This document shows, piece after piece, positions 19,880-29,050 of a stretch of DNA of 33,826 bases (its first letter is position 1; the number at the start of each line of letters is the position of its first letter). Made by a program: the position numbers and the translations under genes. Source of the DNA: a virus. The notes beneath the pieces are model-generated. The model made no database searches and was not told where the DNA came from. It worked only from the letters and a program-made list of their open reading frames with translations. The stretch spans positions 1 through 33,826 of IMG/VR virus record IMGVR_UViG_3300046461_000315; one strand, given 5' to 3'.

Positions 19880-20361
19880 CGCCCATGGAGTCAGCCATGC
19901 AGACGCTGCTCAACTGCGTCTGCGTCTCGCTCGGCGAGGTGGGCTGGGAGGGCGAGTGCTGCCTGGAGCCTGCGATGGTCGTGTGGGACCAGTGCTGCGA
20001 GGACGGCGGCAAGGCCTGGGCCCGTCTGATCAACATCTACCCCTCCGAGAGGTTCCCCGGGACCTCGCCGCCCGCCGACCCCACCAAGTGCGAGACGCAG
20101 TGGGCCATGAACATAGAGCTGGGCGCGATCACCTGCATCTGCTTCGAGCTGTGTGACTGCGAAGTGCGGGCTGCCAACGTCACCAAGGTGATGGACATGA
20201 CCGCCGCCATGATGCAGGCCATGGCCTGTTGCGCCGACAGCTGCGGGCTCGACGTCCGGGTGGGCACGGTCACCACGAACTCCAGCTCGGACGACGGGTC
20301 CTGCGCCGGCGTGACCATGCAGGTCGTCGTCCCGCTCGCCAACTTCTGCTGCCCGGCCTGA
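19870..20361 (+). CDS. head-to-tail connector protein, cysteine-rich
   Basis: 163 residues; GTG 19870 is preferred because GAGGGT precedes it with good spacing, while GTG 19876 would overlap the upstream stop as GTGA. Position directly after the adaptor and the pattern of short helical N-terminus, WDQCC, TKCETQWAMNIELG, DMTAAMMQAMAC and a beta-rich end resemble the stopper/connector family. It contains 17 Cys in 163 residues, several as CC pairs, suggesting disulphides or metal binding. The precise role (stopper or tail terminator) is not resolved. Confidence 0.7.
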   Translation: MAVTPMESAMQTLLNCVCVSLGEVGWEGECCLEPAMVVWDQCCEDGGKAWARLINIYPSERFPGTSPPADPTKCETQWAMNIELGAITCICFELCDCEVRAANVTKVMDMTAAMMQAMACCADSCGLDVRVGTVTTNSSSDDGSCAGVTMQVVVPLANFCCPA

Positions 20362-20385
20362 GCCGGGGGAAACGGAGACAGACAC

Positions 20386-20613
20386 ATGGAGTACCAGATC
20401 CTGACCAAGGAGCAGCAGGCGGAGATAGTCCGCGACAAGCTGCAGCAGGCCGAGCGCGACCACTTCGTCGCCACGCTCGACGGCTCGACGGCGATCGCCG
20501 CGGCCGCCGAGGACCGCGCGACCGCCGCGTCGGCCGTCCTCGTCGAGCTCGGCGCGCCGGCCGTCCTGCCGCCGCCCGAGCCCGAGCCCGTCGAGCCGGC
20601 GCTGGAGGCCTGA
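20386..20613 (+). CDS. small hypothetical protein, 75 aa
   Basis: ATG at 20386 after GGAGACAGACAC. An N-terminal helix (KEQQAEIVRDKLQQAERDHF) leads to an Ala-rich helix and a Pro/Glu tail (PPPEPEPVEP). It may be a small connector-associated or assembly protein. The next GTG begins one base after its stop, so the two are co-translated. No family recognised. Confidence 0.65.
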   Translation: MEYQILTKEQQAEIVRDKLQQAERDHFVATLDGSTAIAAAAEDRATAASAVLVELGAPAVLPPPEPEPVEPALEA

Positions 20614-20614
20614 G

Positions 20615-20860
20615 GTGCAGCGGCGCTACCGCGCGCTGGTCCGGTTCGGCCCGTGGGAGCGAGGCGACGAGTTCGAGTCGGGCGACCCGTACCACGCCCG
20701 GCTCGCCGCCCAGGGCAGGGTCCTCGCAGCCGTCGACGGGCCGTCGGCGGAGGAGCGGGACGAGCAGCTGGACCAGGAGCCCGTGGTGGGGCCGGAGGCG
20801 GCCCTCGGGCTGCCGCTCGGCGAGCCGCTGCGGCCGGCGGGCGACCCGGCCCAGGAGTAG
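20615..20860 (+). CDS. small hypothetical protein, 81 aa
   Basis: GTG at 20615, one base after the preceding stop. It begins with a compact strand-turn pattern (YRALVRFGPWERGDEFE, then ARLAAQGRVLAAVDG), as seen in small proteins found beside head-tail genes in related phages, and ends in an acidic Pro-rich tail. It may act in assembly. No enzyme motif or membrane segment is visible. Confidence 0.65.
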   Translation: MQRRYRALVRFGPWERGDEFESGDPYHARLAAQGRVLAAVDGPSAEERDEQLDQEPVVGPEAALGLPLGEPLRPAGDPAQE

Positions 20861-20865
20861 CGGAC

Positions 20866-21306
20866 GTGGCGAGCCTGACCTTCGTGATCAGGTCCAACGA
20901 CCTGAACGGCCGGCTGCGGGTCAGCCTGATGGCCGAGGACGGAGTGGTCAGGAGCGAGGTGCAGCGCCGGGCCCGGCGCGTGAAGGACAGGGCCCAGAAC
21001 CTGCTGGCCCAGCGCTCCAGCCACCCGTCCGGCGAGCTCGGTGGCTCCATCCGGTACACGACGGCCGAGGCGCTCGGGCCGGACTCGGTCGTGGCGCAGG
21101 TGGGGTCCGACCTGTACTACGCCGCCTGGGTCGAGGAGGGCACCGGGGTGTTCGGCCCCCTGCACAGCGAGATCAGGGCGAGGGGCGGCGACGTCCTGGT
21201 CTTCCAGTCAGAGACGCTGGGGCGGAAGATAGTGACGCCCTCCGTCAGGGGCCAGCCGGGCAAGCACTACCTGAGGGACGCCCTAGAGGCGGCCCACGAG
21301 TTCTAG
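20866..21306 (+). CDS. HK97 gp10-like head-tail/tail-completion protein
   Basis: 146 residues from GTG 20866 with CAGGAG upstream; a longer frame in this phase overlaps the previous gene and is not preferred. The pattern is that of the HK97 gp10-like family: V-x2-EVQRRARRVKDRAQNLL, SSHPSGELGGSIRY, a VGSDLYYAAWVEEGTGVFGP block, then VTPSVRGQPGKHYLRDALEAA at the end. Such proteins join or cap the tail at the head side. It precedes the tail assembly chaperones, as is usual. Confidence 0.8.
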   Translation: MASLTFVIRSNDLNGRLRVSLMAEDGVVRSEVQRRARRVKDRAQNLLAQRSSHPSGELGGSIRYTTAEALGPDSVVAQVGSDLYYAAWVEEGTGVFGPLHSEIRARGGDVLVFQSETLGRKIVTPSVRGQPGKHYLRDALEAAHEF

Positions 21307-21330
21307 CAACACAACCAAGGAGACGGAGAC

Positions 21331-21750
21331 GTGGAGATGAAGGAGTTCAACCGTAAGAAGGACCCCGGGTGGGTCCCATTCAAGGTGAACGGCGAGGAGT
21401 ACAGGGCCAGCAACACGTGCCCGGCGCTCGCCATGCTGGACGTGGCCAGGGTCAACGGCACGGAGGGCATCGAGCAGGTGACCCTGGTGATGGCGTTCCT
21501 CGACACGGTGCTGGAGGAGGACTCGGCGAAGCTCTTCGCCGAGCGGATGAAGGACCCCCGGAACCCGATCGACATCGACGAGCTGACGCAGGTCGCCGTG
21601 TGGCTGGTGGAGGAGGTGTACGTGACGGAGCGCCCTACGGAGGCTCCCTCGCCATCGCCCAATGGATCGGGGAGCACTGGGCCTTCTACGACGGGCACTG
21701 CGTCGACCGAGGATTCGACCCCAGAGAGCTCGACGCGGCGCGTGCTCTAA
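21331..21750 (+). CDS. tail assembly chaperone, short form
   Basis: 139 residues from GTG 21331 with AAGGAG upstream (ATG 21337 is the alternative). It matches the gpG-type chaperone placed before the tape measure gene: WVPFKVNGEEYRASNTCPAL, VTLVMAFLDTVLEEDSAKLF, a LTQVAVWLVEEVY segment, then a Pro/Ser/Thr-rich end (RPTEAPSPSPNGSGS). The chaperone coats the tape measure during tail assembly. A second frame (-1) overlaps its end and continues to 21935, so a longer product is expected by ribosomal frameshifting. Confidence 0.8.
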   Translation: MEMKEFNRKKDPGWVPFKVNGEEYRASNTCPALAMLDVARVNGTEGIEQVTLVMAFLDTVLEEDSAKLFAERMKDPRNPIDIDELTQVAVWLVEEVYVTERPTEAPSPSPNGSGSTGPSTTGTASTEDSTPESSTRRVL

Positions 21751-21935
21751 ACCACGCGTACTACCTGATGGTGAGGGACATGAAGCCGGAGGAGCGGCGC
21801 GCGCTCGACGACGCGCTGCTCTCCCGGCCGGGGGAGGTGGACGAGGCCACGGGCCTGGTCCCGCCCTCGTGGTGGAAGGGCGAGGAAGACGCGGCCAGGA
21901 CGGCCGCGGCCTTCGCAGCGACGACGAGGAGGTGA
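21610..21935 (+). CDS. tail assembly chaperone, -1 frameshift extension
   Basis: In the -1 frame, an open segment ending at TGA 21933-21935 has protein-like sequence (SLAIAQWIGEHWAFYDGHC, then FDPRELDAARALNHAYYLMV and MKPEERRALDDALL) but no proper start codon or ribosome site. This is the arrangement of the gpG-gpGT frameshift pair conserved in long-tailed phages; the fused product would be about 201 residues. The exact slip site is not clear: GGGG at 21669-21672 is one candidate, and no canonical slippery heptamer is obvious. The start coordinate given is only the earliest likely slip region. Confidence 0.7.
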
Positions 21936-21939
21936 GAAG

Positions 21940-24900
21940 ATGCCGGGTCCGATAGAGACCGCGTTCGTGGAGATCGTCGCCCGCCTGGAGGTGGGCGACA
22001 TGGAGGACGAGCTCACCGGGGCGATCCGGCGCGCGGTCACCAGGGCCGAGCCCATCTTCAAGCGCCTCGAGAAGCAGGGCGTGGAGACGGCGCAGGCGGT
22101 GGGCGCCGCCTTCCGCCGCCTCGACGTCGAGGTCAACGTCCGCGACGCCCTCAAGTCCATGGCGTCGATCGAGGACAAGGCGATCAACGTGGGGGCCGAG
22201 CTCAAGAAGCTCGCCCGGCTCACGGTCTCCATCGGCTCCGACGTGGCCGTCGCCCAGTTCGACAAGCTCAAGGAGGAGCTGGTCAGCCTCCAGGCCGAGA
22301 TCCGCCGGGTCGACGAGGAGAACCTCGAGCCCAACTTCGCCGGGTTCGAGCAGGAGCTCAGGCAGCTGCTGCTGCGCCTGCAGAACGTGCAGGAGGCCGT
22401 CAAGGCGCTCAACTCCAAGCAGGTGGACGTCAAGGACGAGGCCGCCGTCACGGCCCTGGAGAACCTCGGCAAGCAGATCGGCGACGCCCTCCGCAAGGTG
22501 GAGCAGCTGAACGGCCAGGAAATCAAGGTCGACGTCAACGACATCGACATAGCGACCATGATCGAGAACCTCAAGCTGGCGGAGCGCCAGGTGAGGGAGC
22601 TGGACGCGCTCAACCCGGAGATCAAGATCAAGGTCGACAAGGAGGGCCTGTCGCAGAACGTGGTCGTGGCCGCCGAGGCGGCGGCCAGGCGGGGCGCGGA
22701 CAAGTTCGCCGGCGTCTTCCGCCGCTCCCTGGAGTTCGGCTTCGTGGCCCTGATCACCCGCGACCTCGCCCAGGTCGTGGGGCAGTTCTTCAGGGCGGGC
22801 CTCCAGGCCGCTGGCGACATCCAGACCGCCCAGGTCGCCATCAACCGGTTCTTCACGCAGACCCGGGACCTCGGCGAGACGTCGGTCGGGTTCTTCAAGG
22901 ACCTCCGCAAGCTCGCCATCGAGACGCCGTTCGAGTTCCCCGACCTGGCCAACACGTCCAGGCGGATCCTCGCCATGGGCCTCGACGCGAACCAGGCCAA
23001 GGACGCGCTGAACGGCATCGCCGACGCGGTCGCCTCGGTCGGCGGGGGCTCCGACGAGATCAACGGCGTCGTCAAGGCCCTCTCGCAGATCACCTCCAAG
23101 GGCAAGGTCGACCTGCAGGACCTCAGGCAGATCTCAGAGCGCCTGCCGTCTCTCAGCCGCCAGATGCAGATCCAGGGCATCATCGACGAGTTCAACAGGC
23201 TGCACCCCACCATCCACGCGACCATCGCGGACTTCAACGACCTGCGCAAGTCCGGCGCCATCACCGGCCAGATCGTCCGCGACGGCATCATCAACGCGAT
23301 CAAGGAAGTCCCCGGCGCGGCCGGCGCCGCCAGGGCCGCCGCCGCCACCATCCAGGGCTCGCTCACCAACCTCGCCGACTTCGCGAAGTTCCAGTTCGCC
23401 GACTCCTTCGCCGGGCTCGGGCGGATCCTAGCCGGCAGCCTGAACGAGGCGTTCGCCTCGCTGGACAGCACCGAGGTCAAGCTGAACTCCCTGGCCGGCG
23501 CGATCGGGCGGGTCATCGACGTTGGCGGCAGGGCCGGCGAGGACCTGTTCCCGCAGCTGCTCTCGTCCGTCATCGAGCTGGCCCCCGCCGTGGAGAAGGT
23601 GGTCGGGTCGGTCGAGGAGTTCGCCAAGCAGGCCATCCCGGCCCTCACCAGCGCCACGAAGGGCGCCATCACCGGCATGTCCGGCCTGCTGTCCGTGGCC
23701 ACCTCGGTCCTGGGCCTCTTCAACGCGCTGCCCAAGGGCCTCCAGGAGACCGTGGCCAACGTCCTCATCCTGGCCAAGGTGATACCCGGGGCCGGCGAGG
23801 CTCTCATCCTCCCGTTCAAGCTGATCCCCGGCACCCTCAAGCTCATCCAGGCCGAGCTAAAGGCCACGGAGGACTTCGCGGCCGGCACGATCAGCGAGGC
23901 CCAGCGGGCCGAGCAGGAGATGCAGACCGCCGAGCAGAAGGCGGCCCTCGGCGCGTCGGTCCTGAAGGCCGGCATAGCGCTCGGCGCCCTGGTGCTGTTC
24001 GACCAGTTCTCGCGCGCCGCCGCCGACGCCCAGGAGAGGATCGCCGCCTTCGGCCGGGGCGTCAAGTTCGTAGCCACCGAGTTCGACAGCTTCACCACCG
24101 CCGGCGAGGCGGCCGTGGACATCGTCAAGAAGTTCAACGACGAGGCCAACAAGATCCCGGTCATCCCCAACCTGATCGACACGGCCACGGCCGTAGGCAA
24201 CGTCCAGCTGAAGAACCCGTTCGCTGGCGGCAACCAGATCCAGCCGCTCACCTCGCAGCAGCTCGCCGAGCAGCTGGGGCTCACCCAGGACCAGCTGTCC
24301 AAGGTCTCCCTAGCCTTCGCCGAGTTCGACGCGAGCACCAACCAGGGCAATGGCGACGTCAACGCGCTGAGCGCGGCGCTGAAGGCCGCCGGCACGAACA
24401 TGGACAACATCACCGCGGCGTCCTCCAACGCCCAGGGCAACCTGTTCTCGCTGGCCAAGGTGATGTCCGAGGGCGCCAAGGTAACGGTGGAGAACGCGCT
24501 GTCCACCAAGGAGTTCGCCCTGGCGAGCGACCAGGCTGTCCGGGCCATCCAGATCCAGGCCGAGATCACCGGCAACTGGATCGGCGCGCAGGACCAGCTC
24601 AAGCGGGCGCAGGAGGACGGGGCCAAGGCCGCGTTCGACCAGCTCTCGGTGGAGAAGCTGAGCGCCAAGGAGCGCGACAAGATCATCACCCAGTTCACGT
24701 CCTACACGGCGGCGGCGGACGGCTCGGTCACCTCCACGGTGGACTGGACCGGGGCGCTCCAGGAGGTGAACAAGGAGGCGGCGGTCACGGCGACGGTGTT
24801 CGAGTCCCTCCAGGGCGACCTGGAGGGCTTCAGCCTGTCGTTCAACCTGCTGACCGACGGCCTGGGCAACACCAACCTGGAGTTCGTCAAGTTCGCGGAG

Positions 24901-26883
24901 GGCGCCAAGAAGGCCGGCTTCGGCGTGGACGAGTTCAACGCCGTGGCGGACCAGCTCGGCGCGACCCTCGGCCGGGCGCTGACCGGGGGAGAGCTGCAGA
25001 AGGTCTCCGAGGCCGTAGTGGCGCAGGTCGACGCGTTCAAGACGGCCCTCGAGGCGGTGGTCCCAGGCATAGCCGACCTGCAGGGGGCCGCCAACAGCTT
25101 CACGCTCGACTCGTTCATCGCGGAGCTCGAGAAGGTCGCCGTGGCGAGGGCCAACGTGGTCGGCAACATGCAGAAGCTGATCGACCAGTTCGGCGACCTC
25201 GGCGCCAAGGCCATCGCCGCGCTGGCCAACTCCGGCCTCAATAAGGACCAGTTCGCCGCGGTCCTGCAGGGCGCCATGGACGGCGGCGAGCAGAAGCTGA
25301 AGGAGATCGTCTTCGCGTTCGGCGCGGCCACCAGCACCTCCCTGGACGACGTGGCAGCGGAGCTGACCGCGCACGGCCTGACCCAGGACGAGATCTCCAC
25401 GATCCTAGGCGAGGACGCATTCAAGACCAGCACCGGCAACATCGAGGGCTACGTGGCGGGCCTCAGGACCAGCATGCAGACCGAGCTCGGCAAGCTGCAG
25501 GCGCTGTCCTTCACGGCCGACCCCAGGTGGAAGGGCGAGCTCCAGAACGAGATCGGCGACCTCCAGGCCCAGCTCGGCGGGACGTTCGACACCACCACCC
25601 CGGCGCTGCCCCAGATCGACACGGAGAAGGCCGTCGCCTCGGCCACTGACTCCGGCACGCAGGTGGCCTCGGCCTTCCAGGGCTCCGTCACCACCGGGGT
25701 ATCGGCGGCCATGGCCACCGTGGACACAACGATCACCACCGCGATCGGCTCGACCGGCAACGCGGCCTCCGTGCTGGCCTTCGTGCAGGGCACGGCCGTG
25801 GGGGCCCAGCTGTCCAAGGGCTTCACCCTGGCGGCGCTCGGCATCTCCGGCGCCCTGACAGCCGACATCGCGCTGGCCCAGGTGTCGGGCTCGATCGCGG
25901 CGGAGGTCGCGGGCGGCCAGCTCGGCACCGTCATGGAGACCGGCTTCGTGGACGCGCTCGACCCCCTCAGCGCCGACGCCGGCGCCAAGCTGAACCAGAC
26001 CCTGACCGACCTGTCGGGGTTCACGTCCACGTTCGAGGGGCTCGGCGCGGAGCTCGGCGCCAGGTTCTCCAACGCCCTGGTGGGCGCCTTCCAGGGCGTC
26101 ACCGTCGGGGTGACAGCTGCCCTGAACGGCGTGCTAGCGCTGCTCGGCATCCTGAACCTATCGTTCTACGCTAGGGGCATCTCGCTCGGTACCAGCCTCG
26201 GGCAGGGCCTGATAGACGGCGTGAACTCCAAGCTCGCCCAGGCCTACGCCGCAGGAGCCGGGGTGGCGGCCCAGGCCGAGGCCGGCGCCAGGGACACCTC
26301 CAAGTCGCATTCCCCCTCCCAGGTGTTCGACGACATAGGCCAGGACCTGGTGGCCGGCTTGGTGAGGGGCGTCAAGAGCTCCATGAGCCAGTCTACCAGC
26401 GTGATGGCCCAGGCGATCAACCAGATGGCGGACGCCGGCAGCCCCCAGCCGCTGGCGGACAGCATCGCCGCCGTGTTCAACACGCTCATCTACCGGATCA
26501 ACAACGCGTTCCTGCTGCTGGCCGGCAGGCTGGGCGTGTCCGAGATATTCGCGGGCTCGCCGGTCCGCCAGTTCGCCCAGGGCGTGGTCGCCACCAGCCC
26601 CACGTTCGGCAGGTTCGCCGAGGCGGGCCCTGAAGCCATACTCCCCCTCGGCGACGGGGCCGCGGCGGCCAGGATCATCGCGCAGCTGGTCCCCTACATC
26701 GGCGCCCAGGGCAGGGCGGCCGCCGCAGACCTGCTGGGCCTGAGCGACTCCTCCCCCGGCCGGGCGGACGGGGCCGGAGGCTCGACGTGGCACAACGAGT
26801 GGAACGTGACAGTCCCGACGGACGACCCTGAGCTGTTCGCCCGCAGGGCGGCGGCTCGCCTCGAGCGGAGGATGACCAGGTGA
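21940..26883 (+). CDS. tape measure protein
   Basis: 1647 residues, the longest gene here; ATG after GAGGAGGTGAGAAG. It sets tail length and is ejected with the DNA. The first 250 residues are coiled-coil-like with KVDV/NVGAEL-type repeats; a tape-measure domain follows (about 280-470, AGLQAAGDIQTAQVAINRFF to KGKVDLQDLRQISERLPSLS). A hydrophobic, partly membrane-like segment lies near 670-690 (AGIALGALVLFDQF), and the end carries KSHSPSQVFDDIGQDLVAGL and FAEAGPEAILPLGDG, typical for the family. At about 0.15 nm per residue the tail would be near 250 nm. The stop overlaps the next GTG. Confidence 0.95.
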   Translation: MPGPIETAFVEIVARLEVGDMEDELTGAIRRAVTRAEPIFKRLEKQGVETAQAVGAAFRRLDVEVNVRDALKSMASIEDKAINVGAELKKLARLTVSIGSDVAVAQFDKLKEELVSLQAEIRRVDEENLEPNFAGFEQELRQLLLRLQNVQEAVKALNSKQVDVKDEAAVTALENLGKQIGDALRKVEQLNGQEIKVDVNDIDIATMIENLKLAERQVRELDALNPEIKIKVDKEGLSQNVVVAAEAAARRGADKFAGVFRRSLEFGFVALITRDLAQVVGQFFRAGLQAAGDIQTAQVAINRFFTQTRDLGETSVGFFKDLRKLAIETPFEFPDLANTSRRILAMGLDANQAKDALNGIADAVASVGGGSDEINGVVKALSQITSKGKVDLQDLRQISERLPSLSRQMQIQGIIDEFNRLHPTIHATIADFNDLRKSGAITGQIVRDGIINAIKEVPGAAGAARAAAATIQGSLTNLADFAKFQFADSFAGLGRILAGSLNEAFASLDSTEVKLNSLAGAIGRVIDVGGRAGEDLFPQLLSSVIELAPAVEKVVGSVEEFAKQAIPALTSATKGAITGMSGLLSVATSVLGLFNALPKGLQETVANVLILAKVIPGAGEALILPFKLIPGTLKLIQAELKATEDFAAGTISEAQRAEQEMQTAEQKAALGASVLKAGIALGALVLFDQFSRAAADAQERIAAFGRGVKFVATEFDSFTTAGEAAVDIVKKFNDEANKIPVIPNLIDTATAVGNVQLKNPFAGGNQIQPLTSQQLAEQLGLTQDQLSKVSLAFAEFDASTNQGNGDVNALSAALKAAGTNMDNITAASSNAQGNLFSLAKVMSEGAKVTVENALSTKEFALASDQAVRAIQIQAEITGNWIGAQDQLKRAQEDGAKAAFDQLSVEKLSAKERDKIITQFTSYTAAADGSVTSTVDWTGALQEVNKEAAVTATVFESLQGDLEGFSLSFNLLTDGLGNTNLEFVKFAEGAKKAGFGVDEFNAVADQLGATLGRALTGGELQKVSEAVVAQVDAFKTALEAVVPGIADLQGAANSFTLDSFIAELEKVAVARANVVGNMQKLIDQFGDLGAKAIAALANSGLNKDQFAAVLQGAMDGGEQKLKEIVFAFGAATSTSLDDVAAELTAHGLTQDEISTILGEDAFKTSTGNIEGYVAGLRTSMQTELGKLQALSFTADPRWKGELQNEIGDLQAQLGGTFDTTTPALPQIDTEKAVASATDSGTQVASAFQGSVTTGVSAAMATVDTTITTAIGSTGNAASVLAFVQGTAVGAQLSKGFTLAALGISGALTADIALAQVSGSIAAEVAGGQLGTVMETGFVDALDPLSADAGAKLNQTLTDLSGFTSTFEGLGAELGARFSNALVGAFQGVTVGVTAALNGVLALLGILNLSFYARGISLGTSLGQGLIDGVNSKLAQAYAAGAGVAAQAEAGARDTSKSHSPSQVFDDIGQDLVAGLVRGVKSSMSQSTSVMAQAINQMADAGSPQPLADSIAAVFNTLIYRINNAFLLLAGRLGVSEIFAGSPVRQFAQGVVATSPTFGRFAEAGPEAILPLGDGAAAARIIAQLVPYIGAQGRAAAADLLGLSDSSPGRADGAGGSTWHNEWNVTVPTDDPELFARRAAARLERRMTR

Positions 26884-28259
26884 CCGCAGGCATGGAGCTG
26901 TACGCGAACATGTGCGGCGCCGAGCTCTGGAACCGCGAGCGCACGGTCGCCTACATGAACGCCGGGATCAAGCCCCCGGGCACCTCGATCCGGTGCCCGG
27001 GGTGCTCCGGCGTCCCCGACCTGATCGCCTGCATCGAGGACCGGCCCCCGGAGGACGGCTACCGCCTCCCCGAGCTCGACCCGGCTCCGTGGTACGACAT
27101 GACGTGCCCCGAGTCCTGGAACTTCGCCGGCCTGGTGGTGCTGGAGGCCGAGCTGAGCCCCGCGCTGGACAGGCGCCTCGTCCAGGGGGTGGGGCACGGC
27201 GCGGTGCTCACCCGGCCCAGGTTCCAGGGGCGGACCATCGACGTCAAGGGCGTCCTGATCGGCAAGACGTGCTGCAGCGTGGAGTACGGGCTGCGCTGGC
27301 TGACCCAGGCCCTGCTCGGCGGCTGCGTCGGCTGCGAAGGCTGCCTGCTCACATTCCTCACGTGCTGCCCAGCGCAGGTCGACGACGAGGAGGGGTGCCT
27401 GGTCCTCTACGAGGGCGACAGGCCCGTCCCCTACTTCAGGAACTACGACGACTTCGGCCCAGAGTGGGACCGCGGCCCGGACTTCGCGCGCCAGATGTAC
27501 GGCGCCGGCCTGCTGAGCGGCCCGGACGTGACCGCCCGGCACGGGACGAGCTGCGGGTGCAGCTGCTCCGCGCTGACCGAGGTCGAGTTCACGATCGGGA
27601 TCGGCCTGCCGTGGATGTACAAGCTCGAGACGGTCATCGCCGACTCCGAGCCCATAGGGAACTGCGAGGACGACGACTGCGGCCTCACGTTCGTCAAGGG
27701 CGGTGACTGCACCGGCGGGCTCTGCCCGGAGCCGGCGCCCTGCGACGACGACCCGAACTGCGGGGACGCGACCGTCAGCCCCCCGAAGGGGCAGCTGCCG
27801 ATCAAGGACTGCGGATGCTTCCCCCTGGTGTCCAAGCGGACGTGCTTCGCCATCCCGGCGTACTGCGACTGGTTCGAGCAGACGCTCACCGTGGAGCTCT
27901 ACGCTGGATCTTCGCCGCTGAGGAACGTGGCCATCCGCGCCTTCCAGAACGCCATCGGGTTCGAGTGCTGCAGCGACACGGGCAGCAGCTTCAACGACTG
28001 CGACGCCTGCGGCACCCTGTTCATAGACTACGTGCCGGCCTACGGCACGCTGGTGTTCGACTCGGCGGCCAGGCGTACCACCATCACCTGCAAGAACAAG
28101 ACGTACTCGGCCGCCAAGAACCTGTCCACCGTGGAGGGCATGCCCTTCAGGTGGATCGAGCTGTCGTGCCAGTCAGCCTGCCTGATGGTGGACGTAGACT
28201 GCGCCAACGTGGCGGACGACGCCACGGCGACCATCAAGACCAGCGGGCGCGAGCTGTGA
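26880..28259 (+). CDS. distal-tail-type minor tail protein, cysteine-rich
   Basis: 459 residues from a GTG overlapping the tape measure stop. Its N-terminal half resembles the actinophage minor tail protein that follows the tape measure (Dit-like ring): ELYANMCGAELWNRERTVAY, a PWYDMTCPESWNFAG block, LDRRLVQGVGHGAVLTRPRF, CCSVEYGLRWLTQALL. The C-terminal half is a separate beta-rich part with a Cys-laden linker (GDCTGGLCPEPAPCDDDP). I count 34 Cys. Such a protein forms the adaptor between tube and tip; the role here is inferred by position and these segments. Confidence 0.8.
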   Translation: MTAGMELYANMCGAELWNRERTVAYMNAGIKPPGTSIRCPGCSGVPDLIACIEDRPPEDGYRLPELDPAPWYDMTCPESWNFAGLVVLEAELSPALDRRLVQGVGHGAVLTRPRFQGRTIDVKGVLIGKTCCSVEYGLRWLTQALLGGCVGCEGCLLTFLTCCPAQVDDEEGCLVLYEGDRPVPYFRNYDDFGPEWDRGPDFARQMYGAGLLSGPDVTARHGTSCGCSCSALTEVEFTIGIGLPWMYKLETVIADSEPIGNCEDDDCGLTFVKGGDCTGGLCPEPAPCDDDPNCGDATVSPPKGQLPIKDCGCFPLVSKRTCFAIPAYCDWFEQTLTVELYAGSSPLRNVAIRAFQNAIGFECCSDTGSSFNDCDACGTLFIDYVPAYGTLVFDSAARRTTITCKNKTYSAAKNLSTVEGMPFRWIELSCQSACLMVDVDCANVADDATATIKTSGREL

Positions 28260-28275
28260 CGCGGCCCGAAGCACT

Positions 28276-28346
28276 GCCAGGCCCCCGCCCGGAACGCGGC
28301 GAGGGTTCGTCTCCACTTCCAAGTGTTGGCGGCGTGGGGGCCTGGC
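28276..28346 (+). other. nested inverted repeat between minor tail genes
   Basis: Perfect 11-bp arms GCCAGGCCCCC (28276-28286) / GGGGGCCTGGC (28336-28346), enclosing a small hairpin CACTT-CC-AAGTG (28314-28325). It fills the 110-bp gap after the minor tail gene. It resembles the nested structure after terL in plan, not in sequence. Confidence 0.55.
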
Positions 28347-28369
28347 GTACCTCCCCGGCTGGGGGCTGA

Positions 28370-29050
28370 GTGGCGATCACCCTGGTCCAGCACAAGTTCG
28401 GCGTCAACGACGCCGGCGGCACGAACGGCTCCGTGACGGGGTTGGCCGCCGCGACCGCGGGGGACCTGCTGGTCGGGATCATCGGCGTAGGCGGCGGCAT
28501 CATCTCGTCCGGGGTGACCGACCCGGGCGGCTACACGCGGGCGATCGGCCAGGACCAGTCGACCACCAAGTGCTGCATCATCACCGCCAAGATCGCGGCG
28601 GGGGGCGAGACGTCCATCGCCTGGGTGCACGCGTCCGCCCCATGGAGCGCAGAGGCGTACGAGTTCGCCGGCAACGCGGCCAGCGCCGTCGCCAACGACG
28701 CCAAGGGGGCGCAGTCTGGGGGCGTCACCTCGCTGGCGTCCGCCGCCAGCACGCCGTCGGTGGCCAACTGCGTCTACGTGGGCGCGGCCTGCCTGGGCGG
28801 CGACGACGGCGGCGCGGAGGCGATCGACTCCGGCTGGACGGTACTCGACGCGGTCTCGCTCACCAGGTTCATCCCGGGCTACAAGATCAAGACCGACGCG
28901 CTCACGGAGACGCCCACGTTCTCGTGGACGACCAGCCGCGCCGTAGCGGTCGCCATCGCCGCCTTCGCCCCGCTCGCGACGGCCGTGTCACTGCCGGAGC
29001 GGCACTACCCCCGCGGGGACTCCCGCGGCGTGAACAGAGGAGTGGCGTAG
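28370..29050 (+). CDS. minor tail protein, beta-sandwich-like
   Basis: 226 residues from GTG 28370 with GGGGG upstream. It is Gly/Ala/Ser/Thr-rich, with alternating hydrophobics (GDLLVGIIGVGGGIISSG, CVYVGAACLGGDDGG, AVAVAIAAFAPL) typical of a jelly-roll-like virion domain. The first 20 residues (ITLVQHKFGVNDAGG) and overall plan resemble phage surface or tip proteins that meet host polysaccharide. It sits between the distal-tail protein and the fibre-like gene. The receptor role is inferred. Confidence 0.65.
   Translation: MAITLVQHKFGVNDAGGTNGSVTGLAAATAGDLLVGIIGVGGGIISSGVTDPGGYTRAIGQDQSTTKCCIITAKIAAGGETSIAWVHASAPWSAEAYEFAGNAASAVANDAKGAQSGGVTSLASAASTPSVANCVYVGAACLGGDDGGAEAIDSGWTVLDAVSLTRFIPGYKIKTDALTETPTFSWTTSRAVAVAIAAFAPLATAVSLPERHYPRGDSRGVNRGVA

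Noticed and set aside
21747-24698. A 983-codon open frame on the minus strand
   Set aside because: It lies wholly antisense to the tape measure and chaperone genes; its Ser/Ala/Leu-rich composition is what the complementary strand of a GC-rich gene gives. No ribosome site or family segment.
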